A stretch of 64,000 bases of DNA from positions 432,952,501 through 433,016,500 of the forward strand of contig CM028129.1 in the NCBI GenBank assembly GCA_016271365.2. Direction: 5' to 3'. Below are positions 10,143-21,509 of the stretch, piece by piece; positions within the stretch are counted from its first letter, which is position 1, and the number at the start of each line of letters is the position of its first letter. The notes under the pieces were generated by a model that was given only the letters and a program-made list of their open reading frames with translations, was not told where the DNA came from and searched no databases. The DNA comes from Neoceratodus forsteri (taxonomy: Eukaryota > Chordata > Ceratodontiformes > Ceratodontidae). Both the position numbers and the translations under genes were made by a program.

Positions 10143-11430
10143 TAAAATTCTGAAGTTCTAGGTTTTGTGGGCAAAGTCCATTTCAAAGATAAGGTTGTCT
10201 CTTTACAGAGCAAAACATTCGAGTTTAAATTCAGATTCCGTTTTTTAAACAGAAATCTTCAACAAGATTTATAATACATTTGTATGTACAGTTCCTGTGT
10301 CTCTTGTGGTTAAAACTGTGTTCTCAAGTCCTTTGTGTGCCAGAACTGCTCAGTTTCACTTTGCAGTTCTCTCAGCAAAAGAACTTAAGAATGCACTCAT
10401 AACCACAAGAAACACAGGAACTGTATGTATAAATATATATAAAATGGTGTGTCATACACATAGCTGCAAAATACTGAAGTTCTAAACTCAGTTGGCATAG
10501 GTAATTTCCTAGAATTGGGATTCTTTCTAATATTCTGCAAAGTAAAACATTTTAATTTTAAATTCAAATTCCATTTTTTACACAAAGGTCTTTAACGTGA
10601 TTTATAATAGCCAGCCTGCTAGAATTAGTGGTTGAACTACCACTTGCCATGCCAATGACCAGGATTCGGGAGTCAGCCCAGAGTGCCGAAGGGTTGGCTG
10701 GGGGGAGAAGGAGGATAGGACATCCAAAGGACGGCTCTCCTCCTTTGGGTGAGTGGGCTGTGGAGCTTGACGATAGTCTGATCCCCCCAGCAGTGGCTGG
10801 GGGTCGGTGAGCCAGAGACCGAATATTGCAAGGGGATTGGAGGAGAGGTGGACATTGGTGTGTCAGGTGTGGAAGCATGCTTGACATCACCAGGACATCA
10901 TTGCATGTCCTGTCCTCCAGGGAACAGCACAGAAAACAAAACCCCTCCATCTCATGCAACAGCAAATGGTCAAACAGGCAGCCACAGACCTCCCTCCCAA
11001 ATGACACTGGCCAGCTTGTTAGGCGACTTCAGGTGGATCTCAGACTCTCCCCTGCTCCCCACCCCGGGGAACCCCACTGTGAGGGGCAAGTCATGGACCT
11101 CCCCAAGCAAGCAGGACTGGGGGGTGCTAGGTGGGGGGCAGTGGTGGCTGAAGGGCAGGAAATGGGGTAAATTTCTGGCACAAGGAAGGAAAGAAACAAA
11201 GTTGAAAAAAAAAACAGGATTATAATATGCTTACATTTACAGTTCCTGTGTCTTTTATAGTTATAACTTTTCAAGTCCTTTGTATGCCAGAACTGCTCAT
11301 CTTCGCTTAGCTGTTCTCCTACTCAAAGAATTTGAGAGTGCACACTCATAAGCATAAGAACAGAGTGACTGCACAGACACATATAGGATAGGCAACACAA
11401 GATGTACCATAGTATTAAAGGTGGAGTCCT
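10143..11430. repeat. ~325-bp unit in two tandem copies, each with an internal palindrome
   Basis: Unit 1 (about 10143-10465) and unit 2 (about 10466-10610 plus 11216-11430) share CTGAAGTTCTA, GCAAAACATT/GTAAAACATT, AAATTCAGATTCCGTTTTTT and GATTTATAATA. Both then share TACAGTTCCTGTGTC, TCAAGTCCTTTG and GCCAGAACTGCTCA. In unit 1 the arm TACAGTTCCTGTGTCTCTTG at 10287 is complemented by AAGAAACACAGGAACTGTAT near 10407. Unit 2 is split by a SINE (10611-11215). Confidence 0.7.
10611..11215 (+). mobile_element. tRNA-derived SINE, family A, copy 2 (long form)
   Basis: The head GCCAGCCTGCTAGAATTAGT is degenerate, but the body matches the other family A copies: ACCAGGATTCGGGAGTCAGC for the box B region, GGCTGGGGGGAGAAGGAGGA, then ACGGCTCTCCTCC. 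It ends in an A10 tract. Flanks GATTTATAATA (10599-10609) and GATTATAATA (11219-11228) form a target duplication. It lies in the second 325-bp unit. Confidence 0.7.
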
Positions 11431-11439
11431 CCTTCCACT

Positions 11440-11580
11440 TAAATTTACAGCTGGGGGGCTTGACACACAGAGGTAAGTCAAGTGAATTGTTCAAACTTAT
11501 ACTGTGAAGTGACCCTGTGGGTTTTGAACCTTGAATCTCCTTTCTCACACTGTTCTCACCACTGGTCCTCGTGGCCTTAC
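11440..11580 (-). mobile_element. tRNA-derived SINE, family B-like, copy 2
   Basis: On the minus strand GGACCAGTGGTGAGAACAG serves as box A and AAGGTTCAAAACCC as box B, followed by TTCACTTGACTTACCTCTGT, the MIR-like core seen in the other family B copies. It is diverged and its edges are approximate. 11581-11940, between this SINE and the LINE leader, holds nothing I can name. Confidence 0.55.
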
Positions 11581-11941
11581 CAGTATCTTATTATTTTTCT
11601 ATTTATCCATTTTCCTCCTTTATACACACCACCTAGTCCCGTCCCCCCACCACTGCAATTTCCCTTTCTGACCCCCTTGATCTGCTGCTGCAGGCATCCA
11701 CTAAGGCCACTCTCCACTCACTACCCAAAGTAGCCCTTACTACTTACCACTCCCCAGGCAGGTGGCAAGGCAAGGCAAAGCAATTCTGTTAGGCACCTAT
11801 ACAAAACTCTAGACACCATGCAGACAGTAAAACTTAACCCTTAGACTGTCAACAGAATTAAAATGTATAGATTCTCTGGACTGATATATCAGCCCATGTC
11901 ACAGCAAGGATTATTATAATTATAAAACCAAAAATATAAAA

Positions 11942-13435
11942 CAGGGACCTGCGCCTGAGCGGCGCCTTCAGTTCAGTGTGGCCGTTTCCTCAGCTGCCGC
12001 CGCCACCACCAACAACAAGCACCTCTTCCTGACCACCCTCCTGGTCTTCTGCTTTGGATTCCCTCACCCAGGGACACACACCTGAGTGGCGCCTTCAGTT
12101 CAGTGTGGCCATTTCCTCGACCACCACTGCCGCCACCACCACCATTAACAAGCACCTCTTCCTGACCACCCTCCTGGTCCTCTGCTTTGGATTTCCTTAC
12201 CCAGGGACCTGCGCCTGAGTGGTGCCTTCAGTTCAGTGAGGCTGTTTCCTCGGCCATGGACACCACCACTGACAACAAGCACCTCTTCCTGACTGCCCTC
12301 CTGGTCCTGTGCTTCAGATTCCCTCACCCAGGGACCCGCACCTGAGCGGTGCCTTCAGTTCAGTGCGGACGTTTCCTCACTGAAGTCCTTCACCTAACAA
12401 TCCCGAGCGGGAGACCTCTGATTGGTGCGGCTTCTGGAGGCTAAGTCCGATTTGGTCTGTTCCCTCCCTAGGCTGCTGCTGATTGGAGTGCTTTTCACCT
12501 TAACTTTCCATTGACATTAGCGCTAATTTCTGGAACCTTTAGCCCCTAGGGTTTTGTGCCTGTCTCTGCCTGTTTAATTGCAATCGTGCACTGAATTTCT
12601 ACTGTTAATTTACCTGCCTGGCCCGCCAGCCAGCTCTGCTCAAATTGTTTAGTTACAGCTAGCAATCTTTCAGATTGTTTAGCTTAAAGTAAGCATGCCT
12701 GCCAGCATTGTGTACAGCTAAGATACTATTACTGTTTCTTGATTTTCCTGTTGCCCCCTCTCCCCTCTACCTTTGCCTATATTCCCTTATTCTGCCCTAC
12801 CATGGTCTTCTGCTCACCCCCATGCTCCTCTCTAATTACCTGTCCCTGCTGCCTCCCAGCTCTCCCTCAGTGCTACTCCCTGTCTCCATTTTGCAGCTCA
12901 TTCCATCCTAAAGCCCTTCCCATTTCCCTGCGACTTGCACCTCACTATTTCTCACCCCCTCCCACTGCTCTTTGTCTCTTTTTCTGGCTCTGATGCCACT
13001 CAGCCTGTCTGAGTATCCTGCTTTTGTTTTTCAGATCTCTGTCCTCCACCCCCGCTGACGCCTGCCACCAGTCACCTGCCCCTGACTCTCTGTCTCCTTA
13101 TTAACTCCTGTATTTCTTTTCCCCCCCAGGGACCTGCGCCTGAGTGGTGCCTTCAGTTCAGTGTGGCCGTTTCCTCAGCCGCCGCCACCAACAACAAGCA
13201 CCTCTTCCTGACTGCCCTCCTAGTCCTCTGCTTCGGATTCCCTTACCCAGGTACTACCGCTGAAGTCCTTCACTGAACCATCCTGAGTGGGAGGCCTCTG
13301 ATTGGTGCGGTTTCTGGAGGCTAAGTCTGATTGGCCCTTTGCATTCCCTAGGCTGCTGCTGATTGGAGCGCTTTTCGCCTTAACTTTCCATTGACTTTAG
13401 TGCTAATTTCTGGAACCTTTAGCCCCTAGGGTTTT
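11942..13435 (+). repeat. Tandem leader (promoter-like) monomers and duplicated spacer
   Basis: Monomers start CCAGGGACCTGCGCCTGAG and contain GCCTTCAGTTCAGTG, GTTTCCTC, a GCC/ACC-rich stretch and AACAAGCACCTCTTCCTGAC. Three are complete (about 126, 133 and 127 bp, from 11942 to 12327), with a partial fourth at 12328-12375. Another is at 13129-13255. The spacer TGAAGTCCTTCAC..TAGCCCCTAGGGTTTT occurs twice (12375-12557 and 13262-13435). Monomeric 5' leaders are known as internal promoters in some LINEs, notably mouse L1. That role is an inference here. Confidence 0.75.
12256..12345 (+). CDS. Mini-ORF (29 aa) with signal-peptide-like core inside a leader monomer
   Basis: ATG in a strong context (GCCATGG) opens a 29-codon frame in the third monomer: a polar start (MDTTTDNKH), a hydrophobic core (LFLTALLVLCF), then RFPHPGTRT and TGA. 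The neighbouring monomers encode nearly the same core (LFLTTLLVFCFGFPHPG) but lack this ATG, and their lengths are not all multiples of three, so it is not one long frame. It may be a short upstream ORF or chance. There is no direct evidence of translation. Confidence 0.2.
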   Translation: MDTTTDNKHLFLTALLVLCFRFPHPGTRT

Positions 13436-14071
13436 TTCTCCCACCCCTTCCCCCTCCCAGGCCTCCTTTAAATGCTCTCATTGCTCCACCCCTCTCGCCT
13501 TTCCATGTCCTAAGTGGTATTCAGCTCCTCTCCCACAACACACCTTAGCAAAGGAGACCCTTTGTCTCCCATGCTGTGCTTTTCATCCATGCCTACCTCT
13601 TGCCACCACCTTAGCAGTTTCCTGGTAGTGCCTCGTTTGTTCTCCTCTTACTGTACACTTCTGACCGCCTACATCTGCCTGCCTTCTCCCTCCCTTTTAC
13701 TCCCTGTCCCCTCCCCCTCTTTATTCCTTATATTCCTGCTTCTGATCTGTTCTGCTTAGACCGATCACTCCCCCCTACACCACCTCTGTAGCTATCTCTC
13801 CACTCACCGGCCTCTGTCTGCTTCTCTCTCTCTCTCTCATTCCCTGCCCCCCCCCATCACTATGGCCCTCTTCTCCCTGCCCCTCTACCTATTCTTCCTC
13901 TCCTCCTGGATCTCACTGTCTAACCTGCCAGGAGCCTGCTTCCCCAATCCCCCTCTGAGCTACCAACTGGATTACACCTACCAGCACTTTGGGATCACCA
14001 CCCCGGGACTTTACCCTTCTTATAGTCCCGCCACTAGGACTAGCTGGTGTCACCCCTGGTAACATGATAAG

Positions 14072-16870
14072 GTGATCTATGCTCACCTCCTCCCACTTTC
14101 ACCTCTGGCTCATATGGCCTCTCACTGGAATCATAATCCGCAATGGAATTCTCGCGCCTGTAAGAGGCGGACGAAGAAACTCTCCCTCAAAAAACTTAGA
14201 AGGTTTACCCTAAAACTCCTGCTCCTCCTACTAATTCTGTCAGGAAACATATACCCAAACCCTGGTCCCTCAATTCCTGGCAATGAGCACAGACAGTGAC
14301 ATGCTGGGGTACTCACCTTTACAGCACTCAACGTCAGCAACCTCCTTCCAAAACTCGATGCCCTGCATATATTTACCAACCTACACAACCCAGTCGCTCT
14401 TGTGGTTGTCGAAACCTGGCTCACTCCTAAAATTCCAGACAGTGCAATTGCCCTGCCAGGTTATAACATCTTCAGGCATGACAGGACCTCCAAAAGAGGT
14501 GGGGGATGCACCATCTACCTCAAAGACACTCTCCTTGGACACCCTGTTCAAACCCTGACCTCGGTCTCGACCGCCTAGATCCTACCCATCAGAATACTAC
14601 TCAGGGCTCACAACAAGGCTCTGATCATCACTGCTGTCTACATCCCTCCTAAGGAACAAGTAAAAGGTCTCAACACCGTCCTGGACTTTATCCGCTCTCA
14701 ACCCACCGGCACCAAGTCTATCCTTATGAGTGATTTCAACATAAATTGGCTTGGGTCTGACACAAACAGCTTCAAGGATGCTATCTCGGCCACAGACCTC
14801 ACCCTATTAGTTGCCGCCCCCACTAGGCACAACTATAAGACTGGCACATGCTCCCTTCTGGACTGGATCCTGACAAACCACCCATCCCGCATCTCAAAAG
14901 TCTCTGTCCTACCTGACTCATTAAGTGACACTCCCCTGTCACCTGTGTATGGTTAAATAAATTCAGCCTCCCAACGCCCAAGTTAATCACAAGCAGAATC
15001 CTCCCAAGATGCCAAATGAAGCATTTCAAATCCCACCTCAGACAACAAGACTGGTCATCCATTTTCCTAGCTTCAGATGTCAACTCTGCACTAGACTTCT
15101 TCATAAACACCTTCAACGCTGCCTGTGACTCCTTTGCCCCCTACAAAAAGAGGAAAGTCAAAGGGCTCTGCAACCCATGGCTCTCTGGGGAGCTCCTAGC
15201 ACTGATGAAATCCAGGGACCACCTCTGGGCTCGGGCTCAGGCCACAGGTAGGCAAGTAGATATACAAAACTACAAACGGGCAAGAAATGACTGCACTAAA
15301 GCAATTCATCTGATGAAAAGTAACTACTACAAAGATGGTCTCACTAACACATGGGGAAAGGGGAAATCCTTCTGGAATAATCTGAAAGAAGTCGCAGGGA
15401 AACTGCCCAAATCATCACCAACCATGTTGAATGTGGATGGGACCTTAACCCTGGACCCTGCAACTATAGCAAACACATTTAACACTGCATTCTCGGATCT
15501 CAGCAGAGTCTGCTACACCCCCTCTCACTACCCAGCCCCCCTCCATGACTCATCCGCCTTTTTACTTCAGAGGAGTTAGGAAACATGAAGTGCACAAATA
15601 CATCCGCAAAGCAATTGCAGGATCAAGAACCAGCAGGGACACACTCGACCTTAAACTGCTGTCCCTTGTGCTAGATGAAGTGCTATCTCCACTTACTAGG
15701 ATTTTCATCCTCTCCCTCTCCCTCAGCCAGTTCCCTGACAGATGGAAATCCGCCACCATAACCCCCAGTCCACAAAAGTGGAGACAAGGCCCATCAAGGG
15801 AACTACAGGCCTATATCCATACTACCCATCCTCTCAAAGGTCCTTGAGCAACTGGTCTCTGACCAACTGATGGAATACCTGGCCAAGCATGACATTCTCT
15901 GTAAGCAGCAGTACGGTTTCAGGAAAGGCCATAGCACTACATCTGCCCTCCTAGAATTCACAAGAGCAATCCACAACTCCCTTGACAATAATCAACTTAC
16001 TAGATCAATCTTCATTGACTTGATTAAGGCTTTTGACACCATCCATCACCAACTACTTATCACTGAGCTTCAAAACTCAGGGCTTTCCCCTGATGCTACA
16101 TCCTGGTTTAAGAGCTACCTGGAAAACCGTACACAAAGGGTGAAATTGCTCACACCCTCTCTGACTCTAGACCCGTCCGCTCTGGAGCCCTGCAGGGATC
16201 CATTCTCTGGCCTCTCCTGTTCAGCCTCTTTTTGAACAGTTTGCCACAGTCTTGTCCTGAACAGATCCTGCTATACGCAGACAATGCTGTCATCTACACC
16301 ACTCATCATGACCCCCTCCAACTTCAAAAAAAACTCCAGATGGGTTTCACCTCCTTTGAAAAATAGTTTAATAACCAAAAGCTGGTGCTCAACTATAAGA
16401 AAACAAAGTCGATGTTTTTCTACGTCTCCCTCAACAAGCATAGGTCTCTCCCCTTCGTAATTGCAAACTGCCTTGGTGCTGTCCTGGACCAAGTTCACTC
16501 CTTTAAATACCTTGGAATCACACTCGACAGTCAACTATCCTATGACATTCACACTGACACTGTTGCCAAAGCTGTCAACAAATGCATCGGTCTTCTATAC
16601 AGGCACAGGGAGTGCCTTACTGCAGACGCCTTAAGGATAGCTGTGCAGAGCTCTGTGGTATCACTAATCAATTATGGTCTGGTTGTCTATGGCTCTACGT
16701 CTGACACAGCCCTTAGGCACCTATCCTTGGCCCTTAACAAAGCCTGCCGTCTTATCACAGGATCCCACCGTCTCACCCACACGTGTGCTCTCTATGCCCA
16801 AACGGGCTGGCTCCAACTATCTAACCATATTAAGTACCACACCTGTCTTATGGCCAAGAAGATCACATAA
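14072..16870 (+). pseudogene. Rex1-like LINE ORF2 (endonuclease-reverse transcriptase), broken
   Basis: The frame at 14072-14299 holds a basic patch (KRRTKKLSLKKLRRF), a leucine-rich hydrophobic run (LLLLLLILSG) and NIYPNPGP. The APE-like endonuclease follows in pieces: VVVETWLTP, GGGCTIYLKD, SDFNINWLG (usual GDFN with SDFN here), SLLDWILTN and LPDSLSD. The RT region shows KQQYGFRKGHSTTSALLEF at 15903, FIDLIKAFDTIHHQLL (motif A) and LYADNAVIY at 16270, where the catalytic YADD has become YADN. The last part, to 16870, has NYKKTKSM, FKYLGITLDS and the ALNKACRLITG..QTGWLQL block. At least five frame changes or stops, including a TAG near 16365, break it. Not functional. The active enzyme would nick target DNA and reverse-transcribe its own RNA in the nucleus. 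Confidence 0.8.
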
Positions 16871-17530
16871 GGCCTTGCTCCCCCAGGTGTCCAAGCCCTC
16901 CTACGTGCTGCACATATCCCCCGCCCTACCAGGACCTCTGAAAAACAAATTCTGCACATTCCCCGGCGCCGCACCTCTCAGGGACAAAGGTTCTTTGTTC
17001 ACCAGGTACCCTACTGGTTTAATGAAATCAACAAAGACATCACCTCACTGCAAAGTCTTGGCCATTTCAAAACCTACCTTCACCTCCACCTCTCTGCCGC
17101 CAGCTCCTGTGACTGTCACTCGTAATCTGCTTCACTTGCCTCTCCCCTCCCTCACATCCTTCCCCTCCCCACTCCCCCGGCTTAGCACTCCACGAAGCCT
17201 GAAAAGGCCCTCGGCTGCTCCTCAGTTTCTGTTATTCCCCCTGATCTCTTAACTTTCACCTTGAATCCCACCTATTTTGTTTCCATCCCCTCCTTTGCCC
17301 TCATTCCTCTGATTGTGATTGTGCTGAATCCCATGATATGCACTGTTTATTCAAACTCCTGTTCTGTCCTGTACATACCTCAAATGTCTGTATTCATTCT
17401 GCCTGAATTGCTAATTTCAAACTTTGTTATGTTTGTATTGTTCTCCAATCCAACGTGGAACCTTTGTAAAAGAGCCTTGGCTCAAAGGTACTTGTAATCC
17501 TAGACTTAAATAAATAAAATAAACAAAAAA

Positions 17531-19620
17531 CAAATAAAACTAAACTCCAAAAAATTAGATACTAATTAAAATTACAACAGCTTAAAACTTAGGGAGTCCC
17601 AAAGGCCTCATTTAAAAAGTACGTTTTAAGTAAGCTCTTAAAACATCCCAAAGAGGAGGCTCCTCTAATAATAGCTGGAAGTGAGTTCCACATCAGAGGA
17701 GCTGCCACACAGAAAGCTCTCTCTCTCTCCCCCAAGGATTTAAGTTGGGACCAAGGAACCATCAGGAGACCCACCTCAGAGGAACGAAGAGAGCAGACAG
17801 GAGTGTATTCAGCCAAGAGGTCTTCCAGGTAGGTTTGACTTAAATCATGCAGGGCTTTGTATACCAAGAAACATATCTTAAAGATTATCTGCCACCTCAC
17901 TGGCAACCAATGCAGTTTCCAGATCACCAACTTAATATGCCCAGACTGCAAGGTCCCAGCTATCATCCTGGCTGCCAAGTTCTGCACAAACTGCAAGCGA
18001 TGTACCAGCCCTTCAGATAGCCCTTGTCCTAGGTAGAAAGCATTACAGTAATCCAAGCAGGAGAAGACAAAAGCATGCACTAGTGTTCCCAGGTCAGATC
18101 GAGTCAAATAGGTTTGAATTTGGGCAATATTTTGTAGAAGGCAGAAACCACCGAGAAACCACAGAGGACACCCGATGTTCTCGTGTAAGTCTATTATCCA
18201 CAGTAATGCTGAAGTTCCTAACTTTATCCATGCTCACTTTGTGGTTCCACTTATTGATAGCAACAAGGCAATATTCTGTGGTGATTTGCATATGCAGCCC
18301 ATGATGCCTTGCATTGTGTGGGCATGTGTGATTTTGATCATTATTTATTGCCACAGCTACCCACCAGTAGCACCGCCATTTTCAATGAGTTGAGCCTAAG
18401 CCAGCTTGAAGCCATTGATTTCTGGCTCTCTCAGCACAGCCACAGCATTTACTCCATCAGGTGCACATAACAGATAGATCTGCATATTATCTGCATAGCA
18501 GTGAAAACCCAGACCATACTGTCTGATGATCTCCCCCAAAGACAACATGTACACAGCAAACAACATGGGTGCCATAGTCAACCTCTGAGGCACTCCACAG
18601 CCGAGCATAATCACATCTGAGATGTTACCATCCAATGCCACCTGTTGCACTCTGCCAGATAAGTAGGACAAAAACCATTGCATCACTAAACCTGAGAGTC
18701 CTACATAGTGTCTGAGACAAGATAATGCTGTGGATAGATCCAACAATACCAAAATGGAACAATGGCTGCTGTCTCTATCCTGGAGAAGGTAACTGAACAT
18801 CTTGACAAGAGCAGCCTCCATACTATAAAGAGGCCTGAAACCAGACTGAAAAAACTCAGTGATCTCAAGACATTCCAAACACTGCCACAACCTTCCCGAT
18901 AACCCTCCCTAAAAATGAGAGGTTTGACACAGGGCGGTAGTTTGCCAGAGCATCAGGGTTCAGTGATGGTTTCTTCAGAAGGGGTTTCACCACTGCCCTC
19001 TTCAGTTCAGTGGGGAACACACCCTCCTGAAGTGAACACCTGACAATCTCGGCTATAACTGGAGCCAGAGTCAACCAGCAACTTGAAAGAAAGCTGGTAG
19101 TCCCTTGATCCAAACTACAGTATGTGAGGTGCAGCCCCAGGACCACTCAGGAGAACCCCTCAACCAGGACTGGATCAAACTCTTCCCAAGGTTCAGAGTG
19201 CTCAAATCCCTCACCTCCTGAACACTATCAGCCCATGACAGGCCACCTGAGAAGACTTCGGCCCAGATAGAGGACACCTTGTTAAGGAAAAATCGATTAA
19301 ACTCATTGCACTTTTCTGCTGCAAAACTCTTTCCAACTATAGACAGTGACGGTTTAACAATCTGTCTACAGTGTTGAACAGTTGAGCTGGATGATTTTTA
19401 CCTTCAGCTATTACACGTGACAGGAACATTGTCTTTTTCAGTGTGATAGTCCACTGATACTCTCCATAGGGAACATGCAATGCGAATTTGTCCTCCTCAG
19501 AGTCAGTCATCCTCCAGTAATACTCTAGCCTCCACCCTTAGTCTTCAGCCACCTCAGATCATCATCAGACCAAGGAGATCTGGTACAGGACATCAAGGGG
19601 CAAATGCAATAAGGCACCAG
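17531..19620 (-). pseudogene. L2 LINE, RT and C-terminal region, 5' truncated
   Basis: Minus-strand L2-clade reverse transcriptase. Pieces in protein order: end of the linker (RSPWSDDDLRWLKTKG, near 19530-19590), RAVVKPLLKKPSLNPDALAN and YRPVSNLSFLG (19146-18900), LLDLSTALSCLRHYVG, GCGVPQRLTMAPMLFAVYM, then FHCYADNMQIYLL, where YADD is YADN. The C-terminal domain at 18107-17589 is the longest intact piece: TLVHAFVFSCLDYCNAFYLG, HRLQFVQNLAARMI and LHWLPVRWQIIFKICFLVYK, all L2 hallmarks. Several frameshifts and stops separate the pieces. It shares all these blocks with the better copy at 29.8-33.1 kb. Its 3' end lies tail-to-tail against the Rex1-like LINE, and its 5' end abuts Harbinger coding sequence at about 19620. 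Confidence 0.85.
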
Positions 19621-19624
19621 AGAT

Positions 19625-21045
19625 TTGAAGGTTGACCGAGAACCGCTGCTCAGTGGACAGCGGGGAACACCACAGGCCCGTGCTGCAGCATGGGTTGAGG
19701 TGGCGCGTGCCGTCAACCAGCATGGCAGCCACCAGCGTTCCATGCAGGAGTGCAAGAAGAAGGTGGGCATGGACAAGAGGAGGATAAAAGATAAGGTGGC
19801 TGCCACGAGGGCAGCACATGCTGCAATTGGTGGTGGACATCCGGATGTGGCATGCCTGACACCACAGGAGGAGCAGGTGGCTGCCAGCATGCGGCGTTGT
19901 GCCCTAGAGGGCGTTCAAGGTGGCTTCCAGATGGGTGGCAGCCGTCACTGCATGGTAGGTCCTGATCTGTCACTGTGTGGGGGGTGGGGGGAATGCCACA
20001 GGGTAGGGCAGAGACATTAATGCTACTGTGTTCCCTTACAGCTCTTGAGCATCTACATGGGTCAGCAGTGATGGGTTTGTCCACTGAGGGTGATACCCTG
20101 GACATGGAGGAGTGGCCATTCACCTCCACAGGTGTCCGAGGGTCAGGACAACAGTGTACCTGCCTGTCTGTCTGGACTGAGGTTGGTGGTGCTGGTGCGG
20201 AGGAGGCCCTGCTCATGTCCCAGCGTGACAGCGTCCATGGATGCCAGCATGCTGTGACACGGACTGGTGCCGGATCCGGCACTGATGATGATGGAGCTCA
20301 CATCATGGACAGTGATACTTGTGGGCCGCAGGATGGCCCCACAGCAGGTTACAGCACGGGCATAGCCATTGGTGGTGGTGCCGTGGAGGCCTGCATGACA
20401 TCACAGTCCCAGCCTGTGCCTGTATGCACCAGTGGGGCAGCGCTGGTGTGCATCCAGGCCAGTGGGGCTGTTGCGGCCACTGCAGCGGCACCGTTGAGCC
20501 CTGGCGAGTGGCGGCCGGAGGGGCAGTGTCAGCAGTCGGCCAATGGTGACAGGGGGACTGTGTCGGGGGTGCTGCATCACTGCACCACATCTGGAAGTTC
20601 CCCGGCATGGCTCTGGTGTGTATCGCCCATCATCAAGGGGTGATGCCCAGCATGGCCTGGAACACCATGAGGGCCAGATGACCTCTTTGACGAGCACAGC
20701 CAACTACTCCAGGCCTCCGTGGATCAGCAGTCGCAGCTTGTTAGGGCGGTGGACGCACTCAGTGTGGTTCTGTGCCAGGCAGAGGTGCGGCACAGCAGAG
20801 ACCATGCTCTGCTCCTGGCAGAGATGGCCCGGCAGCGGGAGGATGTGACCGCTGCCATTGACAGGCAGACACATGCATTCACAGCTGTCATGGCCACATT
20901 GGGCACACAGTTTGTTGCCCATGCACTGCAGACACCGCGCAGTGTCATGTCCGCCCCCCATTCCCGGCATCGTGTGACACCCTCCATGCCAACACTGGGT
21001 TCAGCTGTGGGCATCCCGAGCACGCAAAGCAGGCATGTTTGGTGA
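19625..21045 (+). pseudogene. Harbinger Myb/SANT-like DNA-binding protein, truncated
   Basis: The first block (19625-19954) reads LLSGQRGTPQARAAAWVEVA then QRSMQECKKKVGMDKRRIKD, the trihelix/SANT-like pattern of the accessory Harbinger protein (W..VA.AVN..G..QRS..E...K..DIK). It then reads CLTPQEEQVAASMRRCALEG and GGFQMGGS. A plausible intron follows (GT at 19955, AG at 20041, 87 bp). Downstream, 20690-20960 encodes a likely coiled coil, LFDEHSQLLQASVDQQSQLV then RDHALLLAEMARQREDVTAA, typical of the C-terminal part. The frames between do not join cleanly and a stop follows the proposed acceptor, so I treat it as broken. In the family this protein binds element ends and carries the transposase to the nucleus. 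The N-terminus is cut by the L2 junction. Confidence 0.65.
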
Positions 21046-21509
21046 GCTGCAGACCCCTGCTCGAACACGGTCGCATTCCTGCAGTGTCACCCTTGGGGGA
21101 CTGTCAGTGCCACCCCATGAGGCCAATGGTCAGCCTGTCATGGCTGGTAGGTCTCAGCGGGGCCGCCCATGCATCCGTGGCAGCCGTGGCACTGTGCTGT
21201 GTGACTGACCTGTCTTCCACCATGGCTACTGTCTGATGCTGCTCTGTGTGCAGTGTGTTGTGCAACATGCGACGCACGGGTGGGGTACCCGGCCCTGCAC
21301 GCACACACACACGGTCCATGTGCACACCCTCCCAGCTGCTGGCCACTGTGGCATGTGCATGATGATGCCTGCTTTGCACTGTCCGCCACTGTGAAATGGT
21401 GCCCAGCATCTGAGACACGCACAGTGACAGGCACTGGGCGTGGTCATCTGTAGACCTGTGTGTGGCTAGGGGTAGCAGTCAGGGTCGGCATGCCTTCTAC
21501 CCCTGGGGT

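Larger units (their letters stand above)
11942..17530 (+). mobile_element. Rex1-like non-LTR retrotransposon, copy 1 (near full length)
   Basis: Layout: tandem leader monomers (11942-12375 and 13129-13260) each followed by a shared spacer, a C/T-rich stretch (13436-14070), endonuclease (14210-14955), reverse transcriptase (15540-16350), C-terminal region (to 16870), 3' UTR, then a stem-loop (AGAGCCTTGGCTC) and a short (AAATAA)n tail near 17500-17530. The second long copy at 25.4-29.4 kb shares the coding order and 3' end but not visible monomers. I place it in the Rex1/L2 side of the CR1 group by the RT pattern. The exact clade is uncertain. Confidence 0.7.
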
